Source: Bacteroidaceae bacterium | Lineage (GTDB): Bacteria; Bacteroidota; Bacteroidia; Bacteroidales; Bacteroidaceae | DNA: 64,000 bases | Reading direction: 5' to 3' | Assembly: GCA_024684455.1 (NCBI GenBank) | Contig: JAIKWU010000011.1 | Span: forward strand, 1 to 64,000 | Part shown: positions 9,300-18,610 of the stretch, piece by piece | How the letters are laid out: the number at the start of each line of letters is the position of its first letter | Position numbering within the stretch: position 1 is the first letter of the stretch | Translations under genes and position numbers: made by a program | The notes under the pieces: generated by a model | Databases searched by the model: none | What the model was told of the DNA's origin: nothing | Seen by the model: the letters and a program-made list of their open reading frames with translations, nothing else

Positions 9300-10144
9300 A
9301 AGCGGTTGAGAGTTTGTGTCAGCCCAATCATGAACGAGTGGGTATAGGAGTGGTAACGAAGGTTGTTGAAGGTGCTCTGCATGAACTGGCCTGCATAGCC
9401 GACACGGAGCGTGGTGCGCGAATCACTTCGGAGAGGAAAGTCAAACGTGAGCAGATGACGCATGGAGGGCATGTTGGCAAAGTGGGCAAAGACAACGTTA
9501 TGGTCGTGATGTTTGAGAGTGAATGCCTCGTAGTAGGACTGGCCGTACTGGGGCGAGAAGGCAAGGCCGAAGAAAGGTACGGCGACCTGATAGCGGAGGT
9601 TGCAGTTGCGCTTGAACAAACGGAGGTGCAACTGTGCCATGGCTGTGAGATCGACCATCAAATCGACTTTGGCTTGTGCCGGATTGTTGCCGTTGCGTTC
9701 ATTGTAGATGGCACCTGCGTAGCCGCTGACCTGCGGACCCACGTGAACTGCCGTGAGTCCGAAACGTTCAGTACCGCTGAAACGGTCGAGAAACGGCAAC
9801 CGATAGAGCCAACCCAGGCTGTAGCGCACACCTCCTGCCGTCTCGTCAACGTTCTTGGCAGGGCTTTTCACGAAAGAGGCATCAATGTCAAGCAGCGTCT
9901 GAAACGTGAGTCCGTCGATGTGAATCAGGGGATGCTGCAGTTCTCGACGAGTTTCACGCAGCAGGTGCACATTACTGCCCGTATAGGTAAAGGGCGACAG
10001 GTAGGTGTCGTAGATGCTGGCCCAGCCTCCGCCGACCATGGTGGAGTGGGTACGCTCGTGCTGTGCAAAGGCACAAGTAAAGGCTGACAGCAACAAGAGC
10101 GTTGCCATCAGCCTTCTGCAAAGGTGATTTTTTAGTGAGTTCAT
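9296..10144 (-). CDS. DUF3316 outer-envelope protein
   Basis: This 282-residue protein has a signal peptide ending AFTCAFAQ, then the DUF3316-type opening HSTMVGGGWASIYDTYLSPF. The body consists of amphipathic strands (TTLRVGYAGQFM; HSFMIGLTQTL), suggesting a beta-barrel in the outer membrane. The family has no known function. It starts only 14 bases after the end of the topoisomerase gene and overlaps the S41 gene by 4 bases, so the three are probably one transcript. No promoter-like motif fits in the 14-base gap. Confidence 0.8.
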   Translation of the reverse strand: MNSLKNHLCRRLMATLLLLSAFTCAFAQHERTHSTMVGGGWASIYDTYLSPFTYTGSNVHLLRETRRELQHPLIHIDGLTFQTLLDIDASFVKSPAKNVDETAGGVRYSLGWLYRLPFLDRFSGTERFGLTAVHVGPQVSGYAGAIYNERNGNNPAQAKVDLMVDLTAMAQLHLRLFKRNCNLRYQVAVPFFGLAFSPQYGQSYYEAFTLKHHDHNVVFAHFANMPSMRHLLTFDFPLRSDSRTTLRVGYAGQFMQSTFNNLRYHSYTHSFMIGLTQTLNRL

Positions 10145-10158
10145 ACTGTACTCATATA

Positions 10159-12978
10159 TTAGAACAGGCTCAACTGTCCTGTGGCCTCGTCGAGGAGATC
10201 GGAAGCAGGTTCTTCGTCGGAAGCAGGCTCAGGCACTGTGTCAGGCGTCTCGGGAGCAGTGGGCTTCTCTGGAAGGTCAGGAGCGTCGGAGTCTGTCTGT
10301 GGCTCAGGCTCTTCATCGGGTTCAGGAAAGCGTGTCGGCTCGAGTTCGGTACACTTATCGAGACGCAGCGTCGTGATACGTTTGCCCTTGGCCTTGAAGC
10401 CCTTGACGGCAATAAACTGCTCTGCATCAATCTCCTGCGGGCCACGGAATGTGTCGGGTTCTTGGAAAGTGATTTCGAAGCGTGGATAAGCCACGTCTGT
10501 CAGGCAGATGAGTTGCGACTGTGGATTGTCGCCAAGGAAATTCTGACGTTTGGCTGTTGCTTCCATCTGGAAACGCTTCATGTAAGGAAGACTGCCGTTG
10601 TCTGCATCGTAGAGCACTGCTGTCCAGACTTTGTCGTGGTCGAACTTCTCAATGCGTGTGATGTTCTGCTCGTAGTGATTGTTGATGTCGAAGTCTGTGA
10701 GGTAGAACTCGCCCGTGTCCAACACGACCAAGATAGCATCACCATTGTGGAACTCGCCGAGATAAGTGCCATGCTCGTCGTAGTTAATTCGCTGCACGTC
10801 GGGGTCGTACCAAACCTTGCGTCCGCCCAAAGTCGAGACACCACGGCTCTTAAGTTGGATGCGCAGAATATCGTGCTTCGTCAACTGGTTGCCCATACTG
10901 GAGCGACCCTTGATGGCAATTTCGCTGAAGTCCTTGTCGAACTGCAGTTTCTTCACCTTCGCCGTCGGTTTCAGTACAACACGAATCACCTCGGCCTCAC
11001 CGTTGCTGTTTGCAGTAAAGTATGTCACACGACTCTTCGGTGTGCCCTTTGTCACATCGTACTCACGGTCGCGGGTCATCGACGTGACATTGAAACGCTT
11101 GATGAACGTGATGCCACTCTGTCCGTCCTTGTAACAGACATTGTAGATGGTGCGCGAGTCGTTCTTCTTGAACACATCCAAGTGGATAATCTCCGCCTTG
11201 CGCTTTTCGCGCTTACTGCGTTCGGTCTCTCCGACAAAGATTTTCTCAGCCACCTTGACGACTTTGTACGTTCCGTCGCGGTAGAAGAGGATGACATCGT
11301 CGATGTCGGAGCAGTTCGTTACAAATTCATCTTTCTTGAGGCTGGTGCCGATAAAGCCTTCTGCACGGTTGATGTAGAGTTTCTGGTTCGCCTCGGCCAC
11401 CTTGGCGGCCTCAATCGTGTCGAACGAACGAATTTCTGTGAGGCGCGGATGGTCTGCACCGTATTTATCTTTGAGGAATTGGAACCATGCAGCCGTCACT
11501 TCGACGAGGTTCTTGAGGTCACGTTCAAGATCCTTGATTTCTTTCTTCAGACGCGCCAGCAGTTCGTCCGCCTTGTCCTTGTTGAACTTCAGGATGCGTG
11601 CCATCTTGATTTCCATCAGACGCAGGATGTCGTCCTTCGTCACTTCACGCACAAATTGCGGGTAGAAAGGAGTGAGTCGCTCATCTACATACTCGCAGGC
11701 TTCGTCCATCGTCTTTGCGTTCTCAAACTCCTTCGCCTTGTAGATGCGTTCCTCGATGAAAATCTTTTCGAGCGAAGCGAAATGCAGTTGTTCGAGCAGT
11801 TCTCCACGGCGTATTTCAAGTTCGCGTCTAATGAGTTGCTTGGTGTTATCAACACTACGGCGAAGCACATCGCTGACGGTGAGGAATTGCGGACGGTCGT
11901 CGTCGATGACACAGCAGTTCGGAGAGATGGATATTTCGCAGTCGGTAAAGGCGTACAGCGCGTCAATGGTCTTGTCAGAAGACACTCCTGGCATCAGGTG
12001 AATCAGAATCTCCACACCCGCGGCTGTCATGTCCTCCACCTTACGCACTTTGATTTTTCCCTTATCGGCAGCCTTCAGGATGGAGTCGATGAACTGGCTC
12101 GGATGCTGTGGACTGCCTGTGGTCTTGCCGAACGGCACTTCCGTAATGGCCAGCGTCTTCTGGTCGCGTTTCTCGATTTTGGCACGCACACGCACCGAAC
12201 CTCCGCGCATTCCGTCGTTGTACTTCGACACGTCAATATATCCGCCCGTCGGGAAGTCGGGATAGAGTTGGAAAGGCTCGTCGTGCAGGTAGGATATGGC
12301 TGCATCGCACAGTTCGTTGAAATTGTGAGGCAATATCTTGCAACTGAGGCCCACCGCAATGCCCTCTGCACCCTGAGCCAGGAGCAACGGGAATTTCACG
12401 GGAAGCGCAATGGGTTCCTTGTTGCGGCCGTCGTACGATAGTTTCCACTCCGTCGTCTTGGGGTTGAACACCACATCCAGGGCAAACTTCGACAGCCGTG
12501 CCTCGATGTATCGGCCGGCTGCAGCGTCGTCGCCCGTCAAGATGTTGCCCCAGTTACCCTGACAATCGACAAGCAGTTCCTTCTGCCCCATCTGCACAAG
12601 CGCATCCTTGATGGAGGCATCGCCGTGTGGGTGAAACTGCATGGTATGTCCCACAATGTTCGCCACCTTGTTGTAGCGTCCGTCGTCCATACGCTTCATC
12701 GAGTGCAGGATGCGACGCTGCACAGGTTTCAGGCCGTCCATGATGTGCGGTACGGCACGTTCAAGGATGACGTAGGATGCATAGTCCAGAAACCAGTTCT
12801 GGTACATGCCGCTCAGATGGTGCGTGATGCTGTCCTTGTTTTTCGTGGGGTCGTAGTCCGACTTGGGCGGCTGCCCTGCCGACAGACTGTCCATATACGC
12901 TTGTTCGGCAGCCGAAAGCCGCTCGTCAAGGTCGTCGTTCACCTCAGCCTGTTCTCTCTCTTTCGTCTCGTCACTCAT
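10159..12978 (-). CDS. parC: DNA topoisomerase IV / gyrase subunit A (ParC-like)
   Basis: This 939-residue type IIA topoisomerase A subunit starts at MSDETKEREQ (12978), since upstream codons read like promoter DNA. The N-terminal breakage-reunion core has LKPVQRRIL, HPHGDASIKDALVQM and AAAGRYIEARLS, with the active-site Tyr in GRYIE. A coiled-coil gate (AKEFENAKT...) follows, then a beta-pinwheel-like C-terminal domain and an acidic, proline-rich tail (PEPDEEPEPQTDSD). The unusual C-terminal domain and length match the second, ParC-type A subunit found in Bacteroidales rather than canonical GyrA, whose C-terminal GyrA-box is not seen. The B-subunit partner is not in the window. Role: decatenation of daughter chromosomes. 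Confidence 0.85.
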   Translation of the reverse strand: MSDETKEREQAEVNDDLDERLSAAEQAYMDSLSAGQPPKSDYDPTKNKDSITHHLSGMYQNWFLDYASYVILERAVPHIMDGLKPVQRRILHSMKRMDDGRYNKVANIVGHTMQFHPHGDASIKDALVQMGQKELLVDCQGNWGNILTGDDAAAGRYIEARLSKFALDVVFNPKTTEWKLSYDGRNKEPIALPVKFPLLLAQGAEGIAVGLSCKILPHNFNELCDAAISYLHDEPFQLYPDFPTGGYIDVSKYNDGMRGGSVRVRAKIEKRDQKTLAITEVPFGKTTGSPQHPSQFIDSILKAADKGKIKVRKVEDMTAAGVEILIHLMPGVSSDKTIDALYAFTDCEISISPNCCVIDDDRPQFLTVSDVLRRSVDNTKQLIRRELEIRRGELLEQLHFASLEKIFIEERIYKAKEFENAKTMDEACEYVDERLTPFYPQFVREVTKDDILRLMEIKMARILKFNKDKADELLARLKKEIKDLERDLKNLVEVTAAWFQFLKDKYGADHPRLTEIRSFDTIEAAKVAEANQKLYINRAEGFIGTSLKKDEFVTNCSDIDDVILFYRDGTYKVVKVAEKIFVGETERSKREKRKAEIIHLDVFKKNDSRTIYNVCYKDGQSGITFIKRFNVTSMTRDREYDVTKGTPKSRVTYFTANSNGEAEVIRVVLKPTAKVKKLQFDKDFSEIAIKGRSSMGNQLTKHDILRIQLKSRGVSTLGGRKVWYDPDVQRINYDEHGTYLGEFHNGDAILVVLDTGEFYLTDFDINNHYEQNITRIEKFDHDKVWTAVLYDADNGSLPYMKRFQMEATAKRQNFLGDNPQSQLICLTDVAYPRFEITFQEPDTFRGPQEIDAEQFIAVKGFKAKGKRITTLRLDKCTELEPTRFPEPDEEPEPQTDSDAPDLPEKPTAPETPDTVPEPASDEEPASDLLDEATGQLSLF

Positions 12979-12996
12979 AAACACACATATTTCTTG

Positions 12997-13004
12997 CAAA
13001 GTTA
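12997..13004 (-). promoter_or_regulatory. -7 box of the topoisomerase gene
   Basis: TAACTTTG on the minus strand matches TAnnTTTG and lies 18 bases from the ATG. No clear TTTG is found 19-21 bp upstream, so this is a moderate call. Confidence 0.5.
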
Positions 13005-13048
13005 AGAAAAAAAGTTGAGAGTGGAGGGAAAAGTGATGAGAAAAACAA

Positions 13049-13074
13049 CAGAAAAACTCGGAAAAACTCGGAAA
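13049..13074. repeat. short CGGAAA decamer repeat
   Basis: Two copies of GAAAAACTCG stand in direct 10-bp phase (CGG at 13059 and 13069). The decamer is the same as in the arrays flanking the GxxExxY gene at 36.9-37.4 kb. Confidence 0.55.
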
Positions 13075-13210
13075 GACACTGAAAATTCCGCATATTTCCA
13101 TTTCTTATTCACTCCATTTTCAACATATTATCTTTCAACTTTTAACAACGGATAATACGGATGTCACAGATTATTTTAACTTTTAATTTTTAACTTTTAA
13201 TTTAATGTTG

Positions 13211-13218
13211 TATCTTTG
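13211..13218 (+). promoter_or_regulatory. -7 box of the SemiSWEET-proC transcript
   Basis: TATCTTTG lies 20 bases before the ATG at 13238, in a very A+T-rich region. The -33 box is not well conserved. Confidence 0.6.
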
Positions 13219-13237
13219 CAGCATCAATACAAAAAAA

Positions 13238-13534
13238 ATGATGACTATGGAACAGACTGTTGTTTATGAAATCTGTGGCTGGCTGGCCAGCATCGGTATG
13301 ATACTCGGCTATCTTCCACAAGCCATCCAGACCATCCGTACACGAAAGACAGACGACATCGCACTGCCCACCTTCCTCATGATGGGCATCGGTGGCATCT
13401 GCTTCATGCTCCAGGGCATCCTTCACCGACCAGAGCCCCTCTGGGCGCTGTTCATCACGAACCTTGTGACCACCTCCTGCAGTCTTATCGTCTTCGGTAT
13501 AAAAATGTACAACGACTACTTCAAGAAGAAATAA
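13238..13534 (+). CDS. SemiSWEET-family sugar transporter
   Basis: This 98-residue protein has three predicted helices and the PQ-loop sequence GYLPQAIQTIRTRKTDDIALP, characteristic of bacterial SemiSWEETs, which dimerise to make a small sugar or metabolite facilitator in the inner membrane. The start at 13238 (MMTMEQ) is chosen because the promoter -7 box lies at 13211-13218. An earlier in-frame codon at 13205 would overlap that box. The stop lies 9 bases before proC, so the two are probably co-transcribed. The family call is firm; the transported solute cannot be read from sequence. Confidence 0.88.
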   Translation: MMTMEQTVVYEICGWLASIGMILGYLPQAIQTIRTRKTDDIALPTFLMMGIGGICFMLQGILHRPEPLWALFITNLVTTSCSLIVFGIKMYNDYFKKK

Positions 13535-13543
13535 CACAACACA

Positions 13544-14323
13544 ATGAACATCACGATTATCGGTGCCGGTAACATGGGCGGTGCGCTCGCCAAAGGCTGG
13601 ACAGCAGCAGGCGAGAACGTCACCGTCACTGCTCGCACGCAGCAGACACTCGACCGCATTCAGGCACAGTGTCCACAACTCCATACCAGTCTCAACAACA
13701 TCGAAGCCATCCGCAGCGCCGACGTCATCGTGCTCGGCGTCAAGCCCTGGCTCATCGAAGGCGTCTGTGCTGAAATCCGTGAACACATCGACATCGACCG
13801 ACAACTGCTCTGCTCACTCGCTGCCGGCGTCACCACCCAGCAACTGCGCGACTGGACCTACTCCAACGGTCCCGCCGCCTTCGCCGTCATGCCCAACATC
13901 GCAGCAGAGTTCCGCCAGAGCATGACCTTCGTAGCACCTGCGCCCAAGACACCTCAACACGCCATCGACACCATCGAACGCCTGTACCGACTCGTCGGCG
14001 ACGTCTATGTGTGCGAGGAGCACCTCATGGACCCAGGCATGGTCATGGCTGGCTGCGGCATTGCCTACGTCATGCGATACCTGCGCGCTCAGACCGAAGC
14101 AGGAGTCGAGATGGGATTCCGTCCGCACGATGCTCTCAACATCGCACTACAGACCATGCAAGGCACCGTCACCCTCCTGCGCGAGACTGGGCTGCATCCC
14201 GAAGACGCCATCGACCGCGTCACCACAGCCGGCGGACGTGCGATACGCGGACTCAACGCCATGGACCACACCGGATTCAACTCTGCCGTCATCCGTTCGA
14301 TGAAGGCCGGACTGGAACTCTAA
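13544..14323 (+). CDS. proC: pyrroline-5-carboxylate reductase
   Basis: This 259-residue enzyme catalyses the last step of proline synthesis, NAD(P)H-dependent reduction of 1-pyrroline-5-carboxylate. The N-terminal Rossmann motif is IIGAGNMGGALAKG. DVIVLGVKPW follows, and the C-terminal dimerisation domain has AGCGIAYVMRYL and the ProC signature DRVTTAGGRAIRGLNAM with GFNSAVIRSMKAG. The length is typical (about 260-270). It is the second gene of a two-gene unit behind the SemiSWEET gene. A palindrome array and a strong hairpin lie downstream. Confidence 0.93.
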   Translation: MNITIIGAGNMGGALAKGWTAAGENVTVTARTQQTLDRIQAQCPQLHTSLNNIEAIRSADVIVLGVKPWLIEGVCAEIREHIDIDRQLLCSLAAGVTTQQLRDWTYSNGPAAFAVMPNIAAEFRQSMTFVAPAPKTPQHAIDTIERLYRLVGDVYVCEEHLMDPGMVMAGCGIAYVMRYLRAQTEAGVEMGFRPHDALNIALQTMQGTVTLLRETGLHPEDAIDRVTTAGGRAIRGLNAMDHTGFNSAVIRSMKAGLEL

Positions 14324-14342
14324 ACGACACACTTCGCACTTG

Positions 14343-14405
14343 CATCCAAGTGCTTCCCTTTTTCACGCCAAGTGCTTAGCGTCATCACGCCAAGCACTTG
14401 GCGTA
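14343..14405. repeat. 22-bp-period palindrome array C (3 units)
   Basis: AAG of each core lies at 14348, 14370 and 14392, exactly 22 bp apart. Units read ATCCAAGTGCTTCC, CACGCCAAGTGCTTAGCG and CACGCCAAGCACTTGGCG. It is located 20 bases after the proC stop. Confidence 0.9.
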
Positions 14406-14435
14406 TATATCAGACTGCTCCACGGCAACAACATA

Positions 14436-14475
14436 TCTGCGGACGTTTGTTCACGAAAGAACAAACGTCCGCAGA
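14436..14475 (+). terminator. perfect 17-bp hairpin downstream of proC
   Basis: TCTGCGGACGTTTGTTC (14436-14452) and its exact reverse complement (14459-14475) are separated by ACGAAA. There is no T run on either side, so it may be a terminator of non-canonical type or another DNA/RNA palindrome. Confidence 0.55.
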
Positions 14476-14611
14476 AAGGTGATTAGCAAGATTTCACTTA
14501 ATTTATCTTTCCATGGTTTTTCTTTTAGAGTTCATTATCGGTTCCCATTCTTATAAATATCTGTCAAAGGTTTGTAATTTTCCGTCAAAGTGATTGTGAG
14601 GTTGGTAAATG

Positions 14612-14643
14612 TTTGCAGCAGTGATGAATTATGTCTATATTTG
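14612..14643 (+). promoter_or_regulatory. promoter of the HEIGH metallopeptidase-like gene
   Basis: TTTG (14612-14615), a 20-bp spacer and TATATTTG (14636-14643) form a perfect Bacteroidota promoter, giving a ~55-nt leader to the ATG at 14708. Confidence 0.8.
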
Positions 14644-14707
14644 CGATGTGGTTAGCAAATTCTATTTTCATATTAACATTTTACTATTTATTATCAAATC
14701 ATTTCTT

Positions 14708-17700
14708 ATGAAACTAAAACGTTTTACTTTGCTGCTTGCTGTGCTGGTGATGACGGTAATATCGACATTCGGACAGCGTCAGATGTATCCAGGTGTGTAT
14801 TGGGACAACGGCCTGAACTGCTGGAGCCAGTGGGACAACACGAAGTTCTACAAACACTCGCTAGAGAGTGTGCATTTCGACGTGTTCTATGGAATTGAAT
14901 ACGGTACGACGGCGCCTGACAAACTGCCTGCGTCCGACCCGTTGTTTGTCGATGTGCAGGACTTGCTGAACAAGGCCGAGGATTTTTACAACTGCTATGT
15001 CAACGACCTGAAGTTTACGGAGGAGGGGCACTCGCAACTCGACCGCTATAAGATGGGTATCTTCATCATCCACACGCTGGATTGGGTGGCTACGGGCAGT
15101 GGAAACAACGACTTTACAGGGGCTTTGTGGGTGTCGCCGAACACGTGTCACCCCGTGGGCAGTACGATTGCGCACGAAATTGGCCACTCGTTCCAGTTTC
15201 AGGTATTCTGTGACTATGGCGGCAACAGCGGTTTCCGCTACAGCAACGGCAATGGCTCGTCGTTCTGGGAACAGACTGCCGAATTTCAGGCCAAGTATCA
15301 GTACTGGTGGGAGGCGTTTCCCTCGAGCATGGGTGTATTCCGCTTTAGCCACAACATGGCATTCACTCACGAATGGCACCGCTATCAGTCCTATTGGATG
15401 CACTTCTACTGGGCCGACAAGTACGGCGGCGACATGATTGGACGTATCTGGCGTGGCAACACAGGCTGGGGTGACGACCCGAACACGGTGTACAGAAAAA
15501 TCAATAATATGTCGGTCGCTGACCTGTACAAAGAGTATATGGATGCTGCGATGCACTTTGTGACGTGGGACTTTCAGAACCCCTACTGGAAGGATGCTGG
15601 CAAGAACGACATTGGCAACTTCATCTATGACTACGTGCAACTGAGCCCGACCAAGTTTCAAGTATCGTACGGCACTTGTCCGCAATCGACGGGTTTCAAC
15701 ATCATCGAACTGAAGGTACCGAAGGGCGGTACGCAAATCAACACTCACTTCACGGCCCTGAAGCCTGGCTGTGCTCTGGCCGAGGGCGATAAGCGGCTGT
15801 TCTGGAACGGCGACAGAGTAGTCGGCATCAATACGAACAACTACAACCATTTCGACGGTGAAAGTTACCGCGGCTTCCGACTAGGATATGTGGCTCTGAA
15901 GAAGGATGGCACCCGTGAGTATTATACGCCAGACCAGGTGTTCTGTAAAGGTACGACAGTGACATCGGCCGACGTCACCTACACCGTTCCAGCCGATGTC
16001 GAACGCTTGTGGCTGGTCGTTTCTCCGGCACTTTCACAGTATATCACACACCTCTGGGACGAGAACATCCTGAACGACGACCAGTGGCCTTATCAGGTGG
16101 AATTCAGCGGCACGACCATCGTGGGTTCGCACATGGACCAGTATCTGTACGATGCCGAGTCGGACAAGTTCCTGAGTCGTGGAGGTTCGTGGGGTACGCA
16201 ACTCGTGGTCGATGACTACGGTGTTCCTGTAGGCATCAGTCTTGAAGGGGACAACTCGTATGTGCTCAGTTTGAAGGATAACGCTGGGGTGTATTTCTAC
16301 AAGCCCGACTTGATATACACCGACGGCGGTCTGGACGCTGCACTCCACTTCAGCATGACGACAGAGGGCGACGGGACATACGTCTTGAAGACTGCCGACG
16401 GAAGCATTCTGACTCACGACGGAACGGCTACCGAACTGAAGTCGGGGGCTACGACGCGTTGGCAATTCCTTACGGCCGCTGAACGTGACGCTGTCATCAA
16501 CCGACGTGAGCAGGCTGCGCTGGACAAGGCGCTGGCTCTGGCTGGCATGAACCTGGGTGGACAGTCGCTCGACGCATATATCGAAGAACATTGCAAACTG
16601 GTCGATAAGACTACCTCGGTCACCAATGCTGCGCTCTCGACGAGCATCAATGGCTGGACAGTCAGCGGCGAAGGTGTCGGCATTGACCAGGGTGTGCTCG
16701 AAAACTATAACAACCGCGCGTCGGCCTACTCACAGACCGTGAGAGGACTTGAGAAGGGACTGTACAAGGTCGAACTTTACGCTTTCTACCGCGACGGCGA
16801 CAATCCTGCCTGCGTAGGCTATGCCAACTCCGGATGGGACAAGATGTCGAATGCCTACCTCAGTGCCAACGACTACAAAGTACAGATAGCCGACTGGGCT
16901 GGTCAGCGTGCCAACGACAACTATCCAAATTGGCTGGGTGAAGTAGCCAACATGTTCAACAACGGCAAATACAACAACGTCGTCTATACCTATGTCGGCA
17001 GCGACGGTACGCTCGACCTCCAGATTGTCAAGCCGCAGTATGTCGCGAATGGATGGTTCGCCTTCTCCAACCTGCGTCTCACTCAAATCTGTAATCTTGA
17101 TATCAACGACATTATAGCACGCTACGTAACAGCCCTTAACGCTGCCAAGACCCTTGCTGCCGACACCGCAACACCAGTTTGCGCCGATGTTCTTACCGAA
17201 CTCAATGCCACCATCCAAAACAACGACCGTGGACGTGTGGACGAATCATCCCGAACAGCGCTCGAAGCAGCCATTCAAGCACTTGATGATGCTTCTGCTG
17301 CTGTGAAAAACAGCATCGCCGTCTATGCCGACATCGCCGACTTGTATCAGAAAGTCAGCAACATCGGATGTGCCACTCTGCCGCAAGGTGCTAAGGATAT
17401 GTTCGCCTCCATCCTCGATAACGTCAAAGGTAAGTATGATGCACGCACCATCACCGACGGCACCCAGGAGTGGGACGAACTTTACAACGCCCTTGCACGT
17501 TCAACGCTCACCTATGCCACGACTGGGGCCAACCTCACCACTGCTATCTGGAACCCAAGTTTCGAACTCTACGGTGGCAGCACCTTTGGATGGGACGCTC
17601 CTACCAGCGGCGACACCGGAGCACGTGCATGGTCGGGCACCGTCTATAACATGACCAACACCCACGGCGACTACGTGTTCAACACATGGGGCACCGACCC

Positions 17701-18139
17701 TGCCGAAGGCACCTATGTCCGCCAGGTCGTCAAAGGATTCCGTGCCGGCACCTATCGTCTGCAGGCCGTGTTTGCCACCGACCACAAGAATGGCTGGCTC
17801 TACGCCAAGTATTACCCAGGCGGAGAGAACGACCAAAACGTCTTTACCTCATTCGTCGATGCCAACACTGGCACACAGGTCACACTCGACTTCCGTGTAC
17901 CCGACGACAATGTGGATATCGAACTGGGCTTCTTCGTCGATTACGGATGGTTCAAAACCGACAACTTCCGTCTCACCTGTCTCAAGACCGACAATGTTCC
18001 GCCGACAGGAATCGATGCAATGGAGAATGAACCTTTGACACTTACCCATACCGACGTCTATGACCTGCAAGGACGCAAGGTTCAAGTGTCCCGTCCAGGC
18101 ATCTACATCATCAACGGTAAGAAAGTGCTGATTAAGTGA
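14708..18139 (+). CDS. large secreted HEIGH-motif metallopeptidase-like protein with T9SS-type tail
   Basis: This 1143-residue protein starts at MKLKRFTLLLAVLVMT (signal peptide, cleavage near TFGQ). An N-terminal catalytic-like domain (about residues 25-300) contains AHEIGHSFQF (residues 155-164), a HExxH zinc site, with WEQTAEFQAKYQYWW about 40 residues later as a possible third ligand region. This resembles the DUF6055/DUF4859-type proteins of gut Bacteroidales. Beta-rich domains and two carbohydrate-binding-like modules follow (VSGEGVGIDQG...; WNPSFELYGGSTFGWD). The C-terminus YDLQGRKV...GIYIINGKKVLIK fits a type IX secretion sorting domain. Inference: secreted or surface enzyme, perhaps acting on glycoproteins or host or plant matrix. 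The fold assignment is moderate and the substrate unknown. Confidence 0.7.
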   Translation: MKLKRFTLLLAVLVMTVISTFGQRQMYPGVYWDNGLNCWSQWDNTKFYKHSLESVHFDVFYGIEYGTTAPDKLPASDPLFVDVQDLLNKAEDFYNCYVNDLKFTEEGHSQLDRYKMGIFIIHTLDWVATGSGNNDFTGALWVSPNTCHPVGSTIAHEIGHSFQFQVFCDYGGNSGFRYSNGNGSSFWEQTAEFQAKYQYWWEAFPSSMGVFRFSHNMAFTHEWHRYQSYWMHFYWADKYGGDMIGRIWRGNTGWGDDPNTVYRKINNMSVADLYKEYMDAAMHFVTWDFQNPYWKDAGKNDIGNFIYDYVQLSPTKFQVSYGTCPQSTGFNIIELKVPKGGTQINTHFTALKPGCALAEGDKRLFWNGDRVVGINTNNYNHFDGESYRGFRLGYVALKKDGTREYYTPDQVFCKGTTVTSADVTYTVPADVERLWLVVSPALSQYITHLWDENILNDDQWPYQVEFSGTTIVGSHMDQYLYDAESDKFLSRGGSWGTQLVVDDYGVPVGISLEGDNSYVLSLKDNAGVYFYKPDLIYTDGGLDAALHFSMTTEGDGTYVLKTADGSILTHDGTATELKSGATTRWQFLTAAERDAVINRREQAALDKALALAGMNLGGQSLDAYIEEHCKLVDKTTSVTNAALSTSINGWTVSGEGVGIDQGVLENYNNRASAYSQTVRGLEKGLYKVELYAFYRDGDNPACVGYANSGWDKMSNAYLSANDYKVQIADWAGQRANDNYPNWLGEVANMFNNGKYNNVVYTYVGSDGTLDLQIVKPQYVANGWFAFSNLRLTQICNLDINDIIARYVTALNAAKTLAADTATPVCADVLTELNATIQNNDRGRVDESSRTALEAAIQALDDASAAVKNSIAVYADIADLYQKVSNIGCATLPQGAKDMFASILDNVKGKYDARTITDGTQEWDELYNALARSTLTYATTGANLTTAIWNPSFELYGGSTFGWDAPTSGDTGARAWSGTVYNMTNTHGDYVFNTWGTDPAEGTYVRQVVKGFRAGTYRLQAVFATDHKNGWLYAKYYPGGENDQNVFTSFVDANTGTQVTLDFRVPDDNVDIELGFFVDYGWFKTDNFRLTCLKTDNVPPTGIDAMENEPLTLTHTDVYDLQGRKVQVSRPGIYIINGKKVLIK

Positions 18140-18160
18140 GCGGAAAACTCAATAAATGAA

Positions 18161-18195
18161 GGCCGAGTTCCTTGCTTGGGAACTCGGCCTTTTTT
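18161..18195 (+). terminator. intrinsic terminator
   Basis: Stem GGCCGAGTTCC / GGAACTCGGCC (11 bp) with a 7-nt loop, then a run of T. It lies 22 bases after the preceding stop. Confidence 0.9.
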
Positions 18196-18248
18196 GTGTC
18201 CATTGTTTTTGCGACCACTTGGAGGTCGTTGTATGATTGTGTTGGAAA

Positions 18249-18356
18249 CTACTTCTTGATGCGCCACATGGCGAAGGACTTGGCGGGAATCGACGTGCTG
18301 TAGTTGGGAGCCGTGGTGGGCTTGATGAGTTCGGGGTTCTCGGTGCTGGTCGTGGC
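18249..18356 (-). pseudogene. C-terminal relic of a second GH51 gene
   Basis: The last ~35 codons read ATTSTENPELIKPTTAPN, then STSIPAKSFAMWRIKK and stop. They match the end of the intact GH51 enzyme at 22893 (ASVPAKSFAMWRIKK), with 36 consecutive identical bases near the stop. Upstream the frame loses all similarity. This is a truncated duplicate, in the same orientation as the intact copy 4.6 kb away. Confidence 0.75.
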
Positions 18357-18511
18357 TTGCAGGGGGTTCGCTGCGCTCCACCCCTGCCTATACTCAGCCG
18401 TCCTTTCAGGACTGACGGTGTACCAAGCGTGACGGCCTGTGTACCAAACAGGACTTTGCAGCCGTGCTGGTGGCGGCATCTGTGTCATTGCAACATTTTT
18501 TTGCAAAGATA

Positions 18512-18543
18512 TTTGGAGAATTGTGCGAAAGTTCGTACTTTTG
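18512..18543 (+). promoter_or_regulatory. promoter of the structured leader / BACON lipoprotein gene
   Basis: TTTG (18512-18515), a 20-bp spacer and TACTTTTG (18536-18543) match the Bacteroidota consensus exactly. The next gene starts ~295 bases downstream, leaving a long leader. Confidence 0.75.
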
Positions 18544-18610
18544 CGGTGGAATCCGTGTGTCCGCCTCAGGGGCGGCGTCGGACGTCCGTTTTTTTGATAA
18601 TGCTCAAATT

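Noticed and set aside
10102-12441. 779-codon frame on the plus strand
   Set aside because: It is antisense to the topoisomerase gene and has no recognisable domain; long antisense frames are expected from the codon bias of G+C-rich genes.
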